8,761 bases of DNA from Myxococcales bacterium (lineage in GTDB: Bacteria; Myxococcota; Polyangia; Fen-1088): contig PMCR01000245.1 in the NCBI GenBank assembly GCA_003155465.1, positions 1-8,761 on the forward strand, given 5' to 3'. Under the pieces are notes generated by a model, which did not search any database, was not told the origin of the DNA, and was given only the letters and a program-made list of their open reading frames with translations. Position numbers and translations under genes: made by a program. The stretch's first letter is position 1. Each line of letters begins with the position of its first letter. This document shows, in pieces, positions 1 to 5,993 of this stretch.

Positions 1-1787
1 TGGGGCGAAGCGGCCGGCTGCTTTCTGTCGACCAGGGCTTCCGCCGCCGCCAGGCGCTTTTCCGGTGTCTCCGCCATCCGCGCCAATCCCAGCGCAGCGC
101 CGAAGTGATCCGGGTTCTTGCCCAAGACCTTCTCGTACTCCGAACGCGCCTCGGGCTTTCCGGCTCCATCCAACGCCCGAGCCAGCATGTACTGCGCGAC
201 CAGTTCCTTGGGACGCGCGGCTACATACCGGCGCAGTGGCTCCACCGCGCCGGCGGCCTTCTGATCGGCCATCCGCGCCAGCCCCACGACCAGTTGGCTC
301 TCGACGGCCTGGCCTTCCTTTCCCAGGGCAGGGTCGGCTTCCTTTGGCTTGCCTTTGGCAACCGCTAAGAGCGCCTTGGCCCGGAAGAGACCGGCGACAG
401 GTTTTTGCGACGGATTGATCGCTTGCAGGAGCTGTTCGGCACGAGCCGTCTTGGGCGGGTCACCGCCGTGGATGATGACGTCGAGAAGCGTGATCTCAGC
501 GGCCTTGCTCCGCAGGGAATCGCCTTCGTCCTGCAGGGGCAGGATGACTTGCGCGAGACGATTCTCGGCCGATTGGTAGGCTTCTGGATTGTCGTTGAGC
601 AAACCAGCCGCCATCGGCCCGATGACTTCCTCGACCTTGGGTGCCTTGCGCGATGGCGATAGGAAAACGGCGGCAGCAACGCCCGCCACCACAACCCCAC
701 TGCCGGCCGCGATAGCCCATCTGGGAATCCAAGGCCTCTTGGCTACTGGGCGGAGGGCGCCTCCGCGCATGGGTGCGCGCCCCGCCACGGGCTGCAGGGC
801 AGGCAACTGGTCCGCGGCTGCCGCCTGGGCCAGTCCGTCGCTGGCGACCCGAGCGCCGGGGAAGGGCAGGGTCGCAGCCCCCGCGGGTGAGCCAGAATCA
901 CCCTCCAACTCGAGGCTGAACCCCAGGTCCACTCCGGCCGGCGATCGTTTGCTGCCCGGCGAAGAAGACTCGGGCAAGGGCGACGACGGGATGAGAGGCG
1001 CCAGCTTGGGCGGAGGTGCGCCGGTCGGTGTGAGCGGCGTCAACTTGGGCGCGGGCGCTCCCGTCGGTGCCAGCGGCGTCAAAGTGGACACCGGAGTTCC
1101 CGCCGGTGGCATGCGCGCTGACACGGGAACTGGGGGCGGAGTTGCCCCGCCACGGCCGGCACCAGGCCCGGCGGCACCGGCAATACCCGCCGCCGCAGGC
1201 GCGGGAGGTTTCTTGGACAGTCCCGCCGGCGCCTGGCCGGGGGCTGGCGCCGTGCCAGCGGCCCCGCCCAGGTCCAGCGTCAGCCCAGACGGAGGCGGGC
1301 CCGACGTCGATACCGGAGAAGGCGACGAGTCCAAGTCCAAGCTCAGCGGCGGCCCACCGCTCGTCGGCGTGGGATGCGGCGCCAACGACAGATCAAGCGC
1401 CAACCCGAGCGGCGGTGTCTTGCTCGAACCCCTTTCCGAAGCGGGTAGCCACCCAGGTCGCGCCCAGCCCTTGGATTGAGGGAGATCGTCGGGACGCGGG
1501 GCTGCATCGCGCGAGACCGGCAGATCGCCGGGACGCGGGACTGCATCGCGCGAGACCGGCAGATCGCCAGGACGCGGGACTGCATCGCGCGAGACCGGCA
1601 GATCGCCAGGACGCGGGACCGCCTCATGCTGCGCTGGCTGGTCGCTCGCAAGCCGGCTGGCCGGCGGTCTGACCTTGAAAACGGTGCGGCAGTAAATGCA
1701 GAGATGGTCGGCACCGCTGGCCGGAATATCGCCGCCGACTTCCTGACCTCTTGCACATTTTGGGCAGATGGCTTTGAGAGCGGACAA
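1..1787 (-). CDS. Zinc-ribbon, Pro-rich, single-TM, TPR-like membrane protein (C-terminus beyond window)
   Basis: The gene is open through the left edge, giving 595 codons here. Residues 8-33 form a CPKC-x18-CIYC zinc ribbon of the kind found at the N-terminus of many myxobacterial membrane proteins. Residues about 57-102 are 13-residue repeats (core RPGDLPVSRDAVP). Residues about 103-350 are Pro/Ala/Gly-rich and contain recurring LxLDL-type motifs and TPLxPTGAPxPKL repeats. A basic-flanked transmembrane helix follows at about 357-378, and the rest is helical, Ala/Leu-rich and TPR-like (for example around VAQYMLARALDGAGKPEA). This suggests a cytoplasmic zinc ribbon and linker with a periplasmic TPR scaffold. 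I chose the TTG start at 1787 because GAGGGG lies 6 nt upstream. An in-frame ATG at 1817 lacks a ribosome site and sits inside a likely -10 box. The layout recalls GltJ/AgmX-type proteins, but the function is not known. Confidence 0.82.
   Translation of the reverse strand, partial: MSALKAICPKCARGQEVGGDIPASGADHLCIYCRTVFKVRPPASRLASDQPAQHEAVPRPGDLPVSRDAVPRPGDLPVSRDAVPRPGDLPVSRDAAPRPDDLPQSKGWARPGWLPASERGSSKTPPLGLALDLSLAPHPTPTSGGPPLSLDLDSSPSPVSTSGPPPSGLTLDLGGAAGTAPAPGQAPAGLSKKPPAPAAAGIAGAAGPGAGRGGATPPPVPVSARMPPAGTPVSTLTPLAPTGAPAPKLTPLTPTGAPPPKLAPLIPSSPLPESSSPGSKRSPAGVDLGFSLELEGDSGSPAGAATLPFPGARVASDGLAQAAAADQLPALQPVAGRAPMRGGALRPVAKRPWIPRWAIAAGSGVVVAGVAAAVFLSPSRKAPKVEEVIGPMAAGLLNDNPEAYQSAENRLAQVILPLQDEGDSLRSKAAEITLLDVIIHGGDPPKTARAEQLLQAINPSQKPVAGLFRAKALLAVAKGKPKEADPALGKEGQAVESQLVVGLARMADQKAAGAVEPLRRYVAARPKELVAQYMLARALDGAGKPEARSEYEKVLGKNPDHFGAALGLARMAETPEKRLAAAEALVDRKQPAASP
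1482..1620 (-). repeat. In-frame 39-bp tandem repeat, about 3.3 copies
   Basis: Units begin near 1491, 1530, 1569 and 1608 (the last is partial), with a degenerate start just before 1491. The copies differ by only one or two bases. The 39-bp period equals 13 codons, so copy-number change would keep the frame. It encodes the RPGDLPVSRDAVP repeats between the zinc ribbon and the Pro-rich linker of the surrounding gene. Confidence 0.9.
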
Positions 1788-1793
1788 GCAGAA

Positions 1794-1799
1794 CCCCTC
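1794..1799 (-). promoter_or_regulatory. Ribosome binding site deciding the TTG start
   Basis: GAGGGG on the minus strand lies 6 nt before the TTG at 1787. No comparable purine-rich site precedes the in-frame ATG at 1817, so this site favours the shorter protein beginning MSALKAICPKC, which places the zinc ribbon close to the N-terminus as is usual. Confidence 0.6.
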
Positions 1800-1807
1800 G
1801 GCCAGCC

Positions 1808-1816
1808 ATTGTAGCA
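1808..1816 (-). promoter_or_regulatory. Putative extended -10 promoter of the zinc-ribbon gene
   Basis: Read on the minus strand the sequence is TGCTACAAT: a TGn extension followed by TACAAT (5 of 6 matches to the -10 consensus). No convincing -35 box is present, as is common with extended -10 promoters. Transcription would start near 1801, giving a leader of about 14 nt that contains the GAGGGG ribosome site and ends at the TTG start at 1787. Inferred only from sequence. Confidence 0.4.
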
Positions 1817-1866
1817 TCTACGCTGCTTCACCGCGCAGAGTACAACGACCGCGCCATCCGGCTTGA

Positions 1867-1884
1867 GGCTTGCCCGCGCAAGCC
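1867..1884 (-). other. 7-bp hairpin between the two minus-strand genes
   Basis: Perfect inverted repeat GGCTTGC/GCAAGCC with a 4-nt loop, 43 nt after the stop of the membrane-anchored protein gene and before the zinc-ribbon gene. It has no following T-run on the minus strand, so it is not a classical intrinsic terminator. It may slow or protect the 3' end of the upstream message. The remainder of this 139-bp gap shows only the putative -10 box and the ribosome site. Confidence 0.3.
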
Positions 1885-1926
1885 ATCCCAACCACGCGGA
1901 GGGATTCCTGTCGAGACTCTACCCGA

Positions 1927-2571
1927 TCACGGCGCAGACCCAGTCGGACTTGAGCCTAGCTTCATCTGCCTGACGCGCTTCGCAAGCTCCCGCATACGCA
2001 CGAAATCGCCCTCGGTGGCCGTCCGAATTCCCGAATCGGGTGTTGCTTCCTGGTTCTGAGCAGGGGCGGCGGCGACCGCCATCCGCTCCCGCGAGCCAAC
2101 GTCCGCCCGACAGGAACCGTTAGGAGTCTGTAGCTGCGCGTGCCATGACCCTCCCTCTCCTTCGAGTGACACGAGCGTATACTGGCCGCTGCGAGCGCCC
2201 AGAAGGACCAGAGCAGCAGGGCCTTGGTTCTCGCTCATCCAAGCCCCCCGCGGCCGTCCGTCTTCGCCCGACTCGACGTTGAAGACACTGACATTTCGGC
2301 ATGGATGCAGATCCTTCCACGTGGTTCGCGGCGAAGGGCCGGATGAAGCCACACCCTGCTGCGGTTCCCGTCCTATCGCGAGCCTGGGCACTGAACGGTC
2401 ACCCTCGACCGCCGCAACCATGTTGGTCAAATCGTTTGACTGCGGCGTCGGCCGGACACGAGAAGGATCCAGTTTTCTCGGTAGCACTATGGCGAGTATC
2501 AACCCGATGCCGACCAGAGCTGCCAGTACGCCCAGCCACACCTGGCGCCGGCGACCTGCCGGTCCACTCAT
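1927..2571 (-). CDS. Membrane-anchored protein of unknown function
   Basis: Predicted 214 residues. The N-terminus is MSGPAGRRRQ, followed by a hydrophobic segment at about 11-31, then PRK and a long soluble domain, consistent with a signal anchor and a periplasmic C-terminal domain. Two cysteines (91 and 154) flank a stretch with beta-type patterning (around VSVFNVESGEDG, AALVLLGARSGQYTLVSLEG and SWHAQLQTP). They could form a disulphide around a small beta domain. The tail (about 185-205) is charged and helical. I recognise no family. The ATG at 2571 overlaps the stop of the upstream lipoprotein gene as ATGA and has no strong ribosome site of its own, so translation is probably coupled. A GTG at 2577 would add two residues. 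The pairing suggests both proteins act at the envelope. Confidence 0.75.
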   Translation of the reverse strand: MSGPAGRRRQVWLGVLAALVGIGLILAIVLPRKLDPSRVRPTPQSNDLTNMVAAVEGDRSVPRLAIGREPQQGVASSGPSPRTTWKDLHPCRNVSVFNVESGEDGRPRGAWMSENQGPAALVLLGARSGQYTLVSLEGEGGSWHAQLQTPNGSCRADVGSRERMAVAAAPAQNQEATPDSGIRTATEGDFVRMRELAKRVRQMKLGSSPTGSAP

Positions 2572-3071
2572 TGGCACGGGGTCGTGCAGTTATCCTGCAT
2601 GCAGTAGGCGATGTCCATGAAGGGGCTTACCCCTGACGGGTACGAGGTCGCGCAACCGTTGATGCACGTGTTGTCAGAGCCGCAGGCGGACCCGCACTGG
2701 ACGAAGTTGTAACAAGAAGTATTCCGTATGCAGGTGATGGTCTCGTTACAGCAATAACTGCCCATGCATGTGTCGCATGAAGTGGGGCTGCTGACCGCAC
2801 ACCTCGGGTCGACCCCGCCAGTCCCTGTCGTGCCGCCCGTACCGATTGGGTCGCCCGTGCCGCCCGTGCCTATCGGCCCTGTGGCTACGCAGAGATCAGA
2901 CGCGCAGGTGAGGCCGGGGTTGCAGGCGCCGGTCGCGAAGCATGGGCACTTCTCGCTGCCGGGCTCGCACTTCTTCGAATCGCTGCAGCCCGAACTGGCA
3001 ACCAAGACCAACCCCAAAGCCAGCGCAAGCAAACCACTAACCGACACACCGTGCTGTAACCGTGATTTCAT
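2568..3071 (-). CDS. Secreted Cys-rich lipoprotein, myxobacterial type
   Basis: Predicted 167 residues. A signal peptide of about 28 residues (MKSRLQHGVSVSGLLALALG...) ends in a lipobox-like SSGC with Cys29 as the likely lipidation site. A first Cys module follows (C35, C42, C44, C50, C56, C61; EKCPCFATGACNPGLTC), then a Gly/Thr linker at 65-87 and a second Cys-dense domain (C91 to C166, including CDTCMGSYCC). The mature protein has 21 cysteines including Cys29, so a disulphide-rich extracytoplasmic fold is likely. Both Cys patterns and the GTGG linker are familiar from Myxococcota cell-surface proteins of unknown role. The ATG at 3071 is preceded by AGGAG about 9 nt upstream. A longer in-frame reading from 3113 adds a charged stretch ahead of the signal peptide and is unlikely. 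The gene is first of two and overlaps the next by ATGA. Confidence 0.85.
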   Translation of the reverse strand: MKSRLQHGVSVSGLLALALGLVLVASSGCSDSKKCEPGSEKCPCFATGACNPGLTCASDLCVATGPIGTGGTGDPIGTGGTTGTGGVDPRCAVSSPTSCDTCMGSYCCNETITCIRNTSCYNFVQCGSACGSDNTCINGCATSYPSGVSPFMDIAYCMQDNCTTPCQ

Positions 3072-3079
3072 TGGTAACT

Positions 3080-3085
3080 CTCCTT
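3080..3085 (-). promoter_or_regulatory. Ribosome binding site of the Cys-rich lipoprotein gene
   Basis: The minus strand reads AAAGGAGAG about 8-9 nt before the ATG at 3071. This fixes the start at 3071 rather than at the in-frame ATG at 3113, and leaves a complete signal peptide at the N-terminus. Confidence 0.65.
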
Positions 3086-3233
3086 TCGATTTACGACCGC
3101 GTCTCCCCGCCATTCATCGAGGCGTGACAACGCGTCAAACAGGCACAACTCAACAGATACATTTGCGCCAGCCTCTCGGGTCTTGTCCCATCGGGCTTGC
3201 GTCTGGGGCCAGATGCCAAGGCGAACAGGGTAG

Positions 3234-3259
3234 ATTATACAATGCGACATACGTCACAA
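3234..3259 (-). promoter_or_regulatory. Putative promoter with perfect TATAAT and a CRP-like palindrome
   Basis: On the minus strand there is a perfect TATAAT at 3239-3234. A weak -35-like TTGTGA lies 14 bp upstream (3259-3254), which is shorter than usual. Overlapping this spacer at 3258-3243 is TGTGA-CGTATG-TCGCA, one base from the TGTGA-N6-TCACA consensus of CRP/FNR-family regulators. A transcript would start near 3227 and carry a leader of about 155 nt before the lipoprotein gene. The site is centred about 23 bp upstream of that start, a position that would suit repression more than class I/II activation. The 258-bp gap to the PLD gene holds no supported gene. Confidence 0.4.
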
Positions 3260-3329
3260 AAAGCGCCCGCCGCATGATTGGGGAGCCGTATGCCTGAGTC
3301 AAGCGGAAAAGAAAGGCGGCCGCGGCACA

Positions 3330-3971
3330 TCACGCACCTGCAGACTCGTCTGCGCGAGGTAGGCGCCGGATGACAGCGCCAAGCGGCTGGGGACACTCAT
3401 CGCGCAGTTTGCAGCCGCCACAGGGCTGGCCGCGCCATATGGTATCGAAGAAGCCCTGCACCTCGTCCAGCAGCAGGTCGTCACGGGTGAGCAGACCCAA
3501 TTCGAAGTTCCGGCGACCTTCACCCTTGGCCCCCAGGCCAGCACCGGTCCAGTTGGCGCTGCCCAGATACGCCACGGCGCCGTCGACGACGACGGTCTTG
3601 ACATGTACACGCGGGCACAGGCGCAGCTCGAACGAGCCACGCCGTCCGGCGCCGGGCTTCAGGCGTGCGCAGCGGCGCAGCTCTTCGCGAAACGGTCGCG
3701 AGGGTGTGCAGGCGTGCAGAATGCGAATCTCCACCCCTTGCCCCACCAACTCGTCGAAGACCTGCAACACCGATCGATACTCGCCACCGCGAGCCGTCCG
3801 GCGTCGCCCCGGCCGCGCATGCGGCTCTTCGACCATCAGCTCTTTCAGGTTGGCGGTGGCGATCCAGATGCTTCGCTCGGCATTCATCACCGCCTGGACC
3901 ACCGCCTCGTAGTGCCCGCGCCCGCCCAGGAGGGCCAGCGAAACCGGCCGCGAGACGCGAATGAAATCCAT
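3330..3971 (-). CDS. Phospholipase D-superfamily protein with one HKD motif
   Basis: Predicted 213 residues. The HKD motif is clear: His123-x-Lys125, Asp130, then GSAN at 137-140 and NWTG (HVKTVVVDGAVAYLGSANWTG). The N-terminal part (SIWIATANLKEL, 34-45) matches the first strand and helix of a PLD half-domain. Only one HKD is present, so an active enzyme would have to dimerise, as Nuc-type nucleases do. A C-terminal Cys cluster (C184, C187, C193; PCGGCKLRDEC) could bind metal. The substrate is unknown: either a nuclease or a phosphodiesterase is possible. The ATG at 3971 places the family-like DFIRVSRP start at the N-terminus. An ATG at 4052 in the same frame would give 240 residues but lies inside rmuC and adds an uncharacteristic leader. 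The gene follows rmuC and is probably co-transcribed with it. Confidence 0.85.
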   Translation of the reverse strand: MDFIRVSRPVSLALLGGRGHYEAVVQAVMNAERSIWIATANLKELMVEEPHARPGRRRTARGGEYRSVLQVFDELVGQGVEIRILHACTPSRPFREELRRCARLKPGAGRRGSFELRLCPRVHVKTVVVDGAVAYLGSANWTGAGLGAKGEGRRNFELGLLTRDDLLLDEVQGFFDTIWRGQPCGGCKLRDECPQPLGAVIRRLPRADESAGA

Positions 3972-3973
3972 GG

Positions 3974-4018
3974 TCAGCGGTGGGTGAGCGACCCATGTGT
4001 CTGCACGATTCGCTTCAT
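3974..4018 (-). CDS. Possible 14-codon leader ORF between rmuC and the PLD gene
   Basis: The ATG at 4018 overlaps the rmuC stop as ATGA and is preceded by AAGGAG about 8 nt upstream, the best ribosome site in this junction. It encodes MKRIVQTHGSLTHR and stops with TGA at 3976-3974, two bases before the PLD ATG at 3971. Such a coupled mini-ORF could hand ribosomes from rmuC to the PLD gene. It could also be fortuitous, or a relic of a shifted start: a one-base change would alter the PLD N-terminus. The peptide resembles no known family. Confidence 0.35.
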   Translation of the reverse strand: MKRIVQTHGSLTHR

Positions 4019-5451
4019 GTCGCGTCTCCTTGGTCCGACTCGTCGCTGGCATCGGCTGCCGCCAATTCGCGTGGCCGCACCGTCACGGAATCGATTTCGT
4101 CCACCGGCTTCTTGCCGGCGGCGCCCAGCTCCTCCAGTTTGCGCACCGCTGGCTTGACCATGCGCTCGAACGAGCCCACAGCTGCGTTGTACGAATCAGT
4201 GGCCCGGCCGAGGGCGGCCCCCAGTTTGCCGAAGTGATCGAACAGCGTGGCTAGTCGCTCGTGCAACACGCGCCCCTGATCACTGATCCGCTGCGCGTTC
4301 TCCGCCAGTTTCTCCTGGCGCCAGCCGTAGTGCACCGCCTGCAACAGCGCAATCAGTGTGGTGGGTGTGGCGATCAGCACCTTGTTGCCCACGCCTTGCT
4401 CGATGAGGTCCGGGCTTTCCTGCAAGGCCGCGTGGTAGATGCCTTCGCTGGGCAGAAACATCACCACGAACTCGGGCGCGCTGGGTAGTTCGTTCCAGTA
4501 GCTCTTGGCCGACAGCTTCAGCACATGCGCGCGCACCTGGTCGGCGTGTCGGCGCAGATGTTCGCGCCGCCGGGGCTCGTCGTCGACCGCGTCCACCGCA
4601 GCCAGGTACGCTTCCAGTGGCACCTTGGCATCCACCACCACGTGATGGCCATTGGGCAGGTTCACGATCAAGTCGGGCCGCAGCCGGCCATCCTGGCTGT
4701 CCAGGGTTTCCTGCTGCACAAAATCACAGTGCTCGACCATACCCGCCAGTTCAACCACCCGCTGCAGCTGAATTTCGCCCCAGCGGCCGCGCACCGCCGG
4801 GGCGCGCAGGGCACGCACCAGATTCCCGGTTTCCTGTGCCAGCTTGTCCTGCGAACTCGCCAGGCCGGTGACCAGCGCGTTCAGTCGACCGTAGGCCTGG
4901 CCGCGTTCCTTCTCGATCTCACGGATGTTGCCGTCAACCTTCTCCAGGGAATCGCGTACCGGCTTCAGCAACGCCTCGATGGCCTTGTGCCGCGAATCCA
5001 GCGAGGCGTCGGTTTCGCGGCGCGCGGCGCCCAACTTCTCACTGGCCAAGGTCAAGAAGCCCTCGTTGTTCGCGGCCAGGGCCTCGGCCGCGAGCGCGCG
5101 GAAGGTGTCACCCAGTTTCTCCTCGGCGCTGTCCAAGATGGCCTTCTGTTCGTCGAGGCTGCGGCGCAGTTCGACCACCTGGGTCTCGGCCACGGTCCGG
5201 TGCTTCTGTGCCTCGGCCAGCTCGCGCAAGAGTTCGCGCTCGCGTGCCTCGCTGCGGGACAAGGTCGCGCGCAGCTCGTCCACGGTTGCCTGCGCCGCCC
5301 GCGCCCCGCCGTCGATCTCGCGCAGCCGCGCATCGGCGGCGCGCAGCCCCGCCTCCCCGCGTGCCTTCGCTCGCGCGGCAGCCAGCAGCCAGCCCAGCAA
5401 CGCGCCGGCTGCGAGCGCGGCCGCGGCCACGATGAGCAGGGTTCCCAACAT
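4015..5451 (-). CDS. rmuC: RmuC family DNA recombination protein
   Basis: Predicted 478 residues, close to the usual RmuC length. An N-terminal hydrophobic helix (about 3-25) anchors the protein in the membrane. It is followed by a long coiled coil at about 30-205 (Ala/Arg/Glu/Leu-rich, DELRATLSRSEARERELLRE). The conserved core then follows: RGRWGEIQL (221-229), RPDLIVNLP (258-266), VVVDAKVPLEAY (271-282) and EFVVMFLPSE (327-336). ATPTTLIALLQ (361-371) closes the domain. The E225, D260 and DxK (274-276) arrangement fits a PD-(D/E)XK nuclease fold. RmuC limits recombination at inverted repeats in E. coli; the exact biochemical activity is not established here. It starts at the ATG at 5451, 82 bp from a divergent gene, and its stop overlaps a small leader ORF ahead of the PLD gene. 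Confidence 0.97.
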   Translation of the reverse strand: MLGTLLIVAAAALAAGALLGWLLAAARAKARGEAGLRAADARLREIDGGARAAQATVDELRATLSRSEARERELLRELAEAQKHRTVAETQVVELRRSLDEQKAILDSAEEKLGDTFRALAAEALAANNEGFLTLASEKLGAARRETDASLDSRHKAIEALLKPVRDSLEKVDGNIREIEKERGQAYGRLNALVTGLASSQDKLAQETGNLVRALRAPAVRGRWGEIQLQRVVELAGMVEHCDFVQQETLDSQDGRLRPDLIVNLPNGHHVVVDAKVPLEAYLAAVDAVDDEPRRREHLRRHADQVRAHVLKLSAKSYWNELPSAPEFVVMFLPSEGIYHAALQESPDLIEQGVGNKVLIATPTTLIALLQAVHYGWRQEKLAENAQRISDQGRVLHERLATLFDHFGKLGAALGRATDSYNAAVGSFERMVKPAVRKLEELGAAGKKPVDEIDSVTVRPRELAAADASDESDQGDAT

Positions 5452-5533
5452 GACCCGAGACTATCCGAATGTTCAGGTGGGGGGCAAGTCCCGATGCTGC
5501 GGCTACGGTTTGCGTGTCAATATACCCGTCACC
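5452..5533. promoter_or_regulatory. Divergent intergenic region of rmuC and the CoA-binding gene
   Basis: Both genes must be driven from these 82 bp. On the minus strand a perfect TTGACA (5520-5515) lacks a good -10 at 16-18 bp. An alternative pair is TTGCCC ... GATAGT with a 16-bp spacer, ending 8 bp before the rmuC ATG. On the plus strand TATACC at 5521-5526 lies 7 bp before the ATG at 5534. Neither start has a clear ribosome site, so short-leader or leaderless messages are possible. No strong palindrome was seen. Confidence 0.3.
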
Positions 5534-5989
5534 ATGAGCCAACCTATCGGCGATTTCTTGCAGTGCCGACGTCTGGCGGTCGTGGGCGTGTCACGCACGC
5601 GGCGCAAGTACGGGAACCACGCCTACCGAGAGCTGAAAGCCCGTGGATTGGACGTCATGGCCGTGCATCCCGAATTGGCCAGCGTGCAGGGTGATCCGTG
5701 TTGCAAGTCGCTGGCCTTGCTGCCGCGTCCGGCTGAGGGAGTTCTGATCTGCGTGCGGCCCGACAAGGTGCCCGAGATTCTGCGCCAGGCAGCCGCGGCC
5801 GGGATTCGTCGGGCGTGGCTACAGCAGGGCGCCGAAAGCGAGGCGGCGGCCAAGCTGGCGGCCGAGTTGGGCCTCGATCTGGTCCAGGGCGCATGCATCC
5901 TGATGCACACGCCGCCGGTGCGTGGATTCCACCGCTTGCACCGCGGGCTGTGGCGGCTGCTCGGCCGGCTGACAATGACGAAGGTCTGA
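5534..5989 (+). CDS. CoA-binding Rossmann-fold protein (COG1832/YccU type)
   Basis: Predicted 151 residues, the full length of this small family. The nucleotide-binding N-terminus is LAVVGVSRTRRKYGNHAY (14-31), with the Gly-rich turn and the SRxxxKYG signature. It is followed by VMAVHPEL (41-48), the Rossmann second strand, and by VLICVRPDKVPEILRQA (70-86). The C-terminus has GACILMHTPPVRGFH (109-123), which matches the CxM/CILM segment of the family. Members bind CoA-type ligands, but the reaction or regulatory role is not established. I chose the ATG at 5534 because the Rossmann strand begins about 13 residues in. The open frame continues far upstream only as an antisense shadow of rmuC. 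There is no obvious ribosome site. Its stop lies 4 bp from the stop of the convergent propeller gene. Confidence 0.92.
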   Translation: MSQPIGDFLQCRRLAVVGVSRTRRKYGNHAYRELKARGLDVMAVHPELASVQGDPCCKSLALLPRPAEGVLICVRPDKVPEILRQAAAAGIRRAWLQQGAESEAAAKLAAELGLDLVQGACILMHTPPVRGFHRLHRGLWRLLGRLTMTKV

Positions 5990-5993
5990 CGAA

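Noticed and set aside
589..1479. Plus-strand 296-codon open frame
   Set aside because: It is antisense to the zinc-ribbon gene, whose frame is continuous and has a zinc ribbon, a TM helix and TPR-like sequence. The plus-strand product is low-complexity Gly/Ala/Pro.
1482..1620. Direct repeats considered as a CRISPR array
   Set aside because: The repeats are adjacent without spacers, have a 39-bp codon-multiple period and lie inside a coding frame.
1867..1884. Hairpin considered as an intrinsic terminator
   Set aside because: No T-run follows it on the minus strand, so it is listed only as a hairpin.
3068..3250. Minus-strand 60-codon frame ending in ATGA overlap with the lipoprotein gene
   Set aside because: It has no ribosome site, starts inside the putative promoter ahead of the likely transcript start, and has no recognisable domain. 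Mentioned only within the leader finding.
4525..5533. Plus-strand open frames of up to 389 codons across the rmuC region
   Set aside because: Antisense shadows of rmuC, which has all family motifs. Only the last part, from 5534, is a real plus-strand gene.
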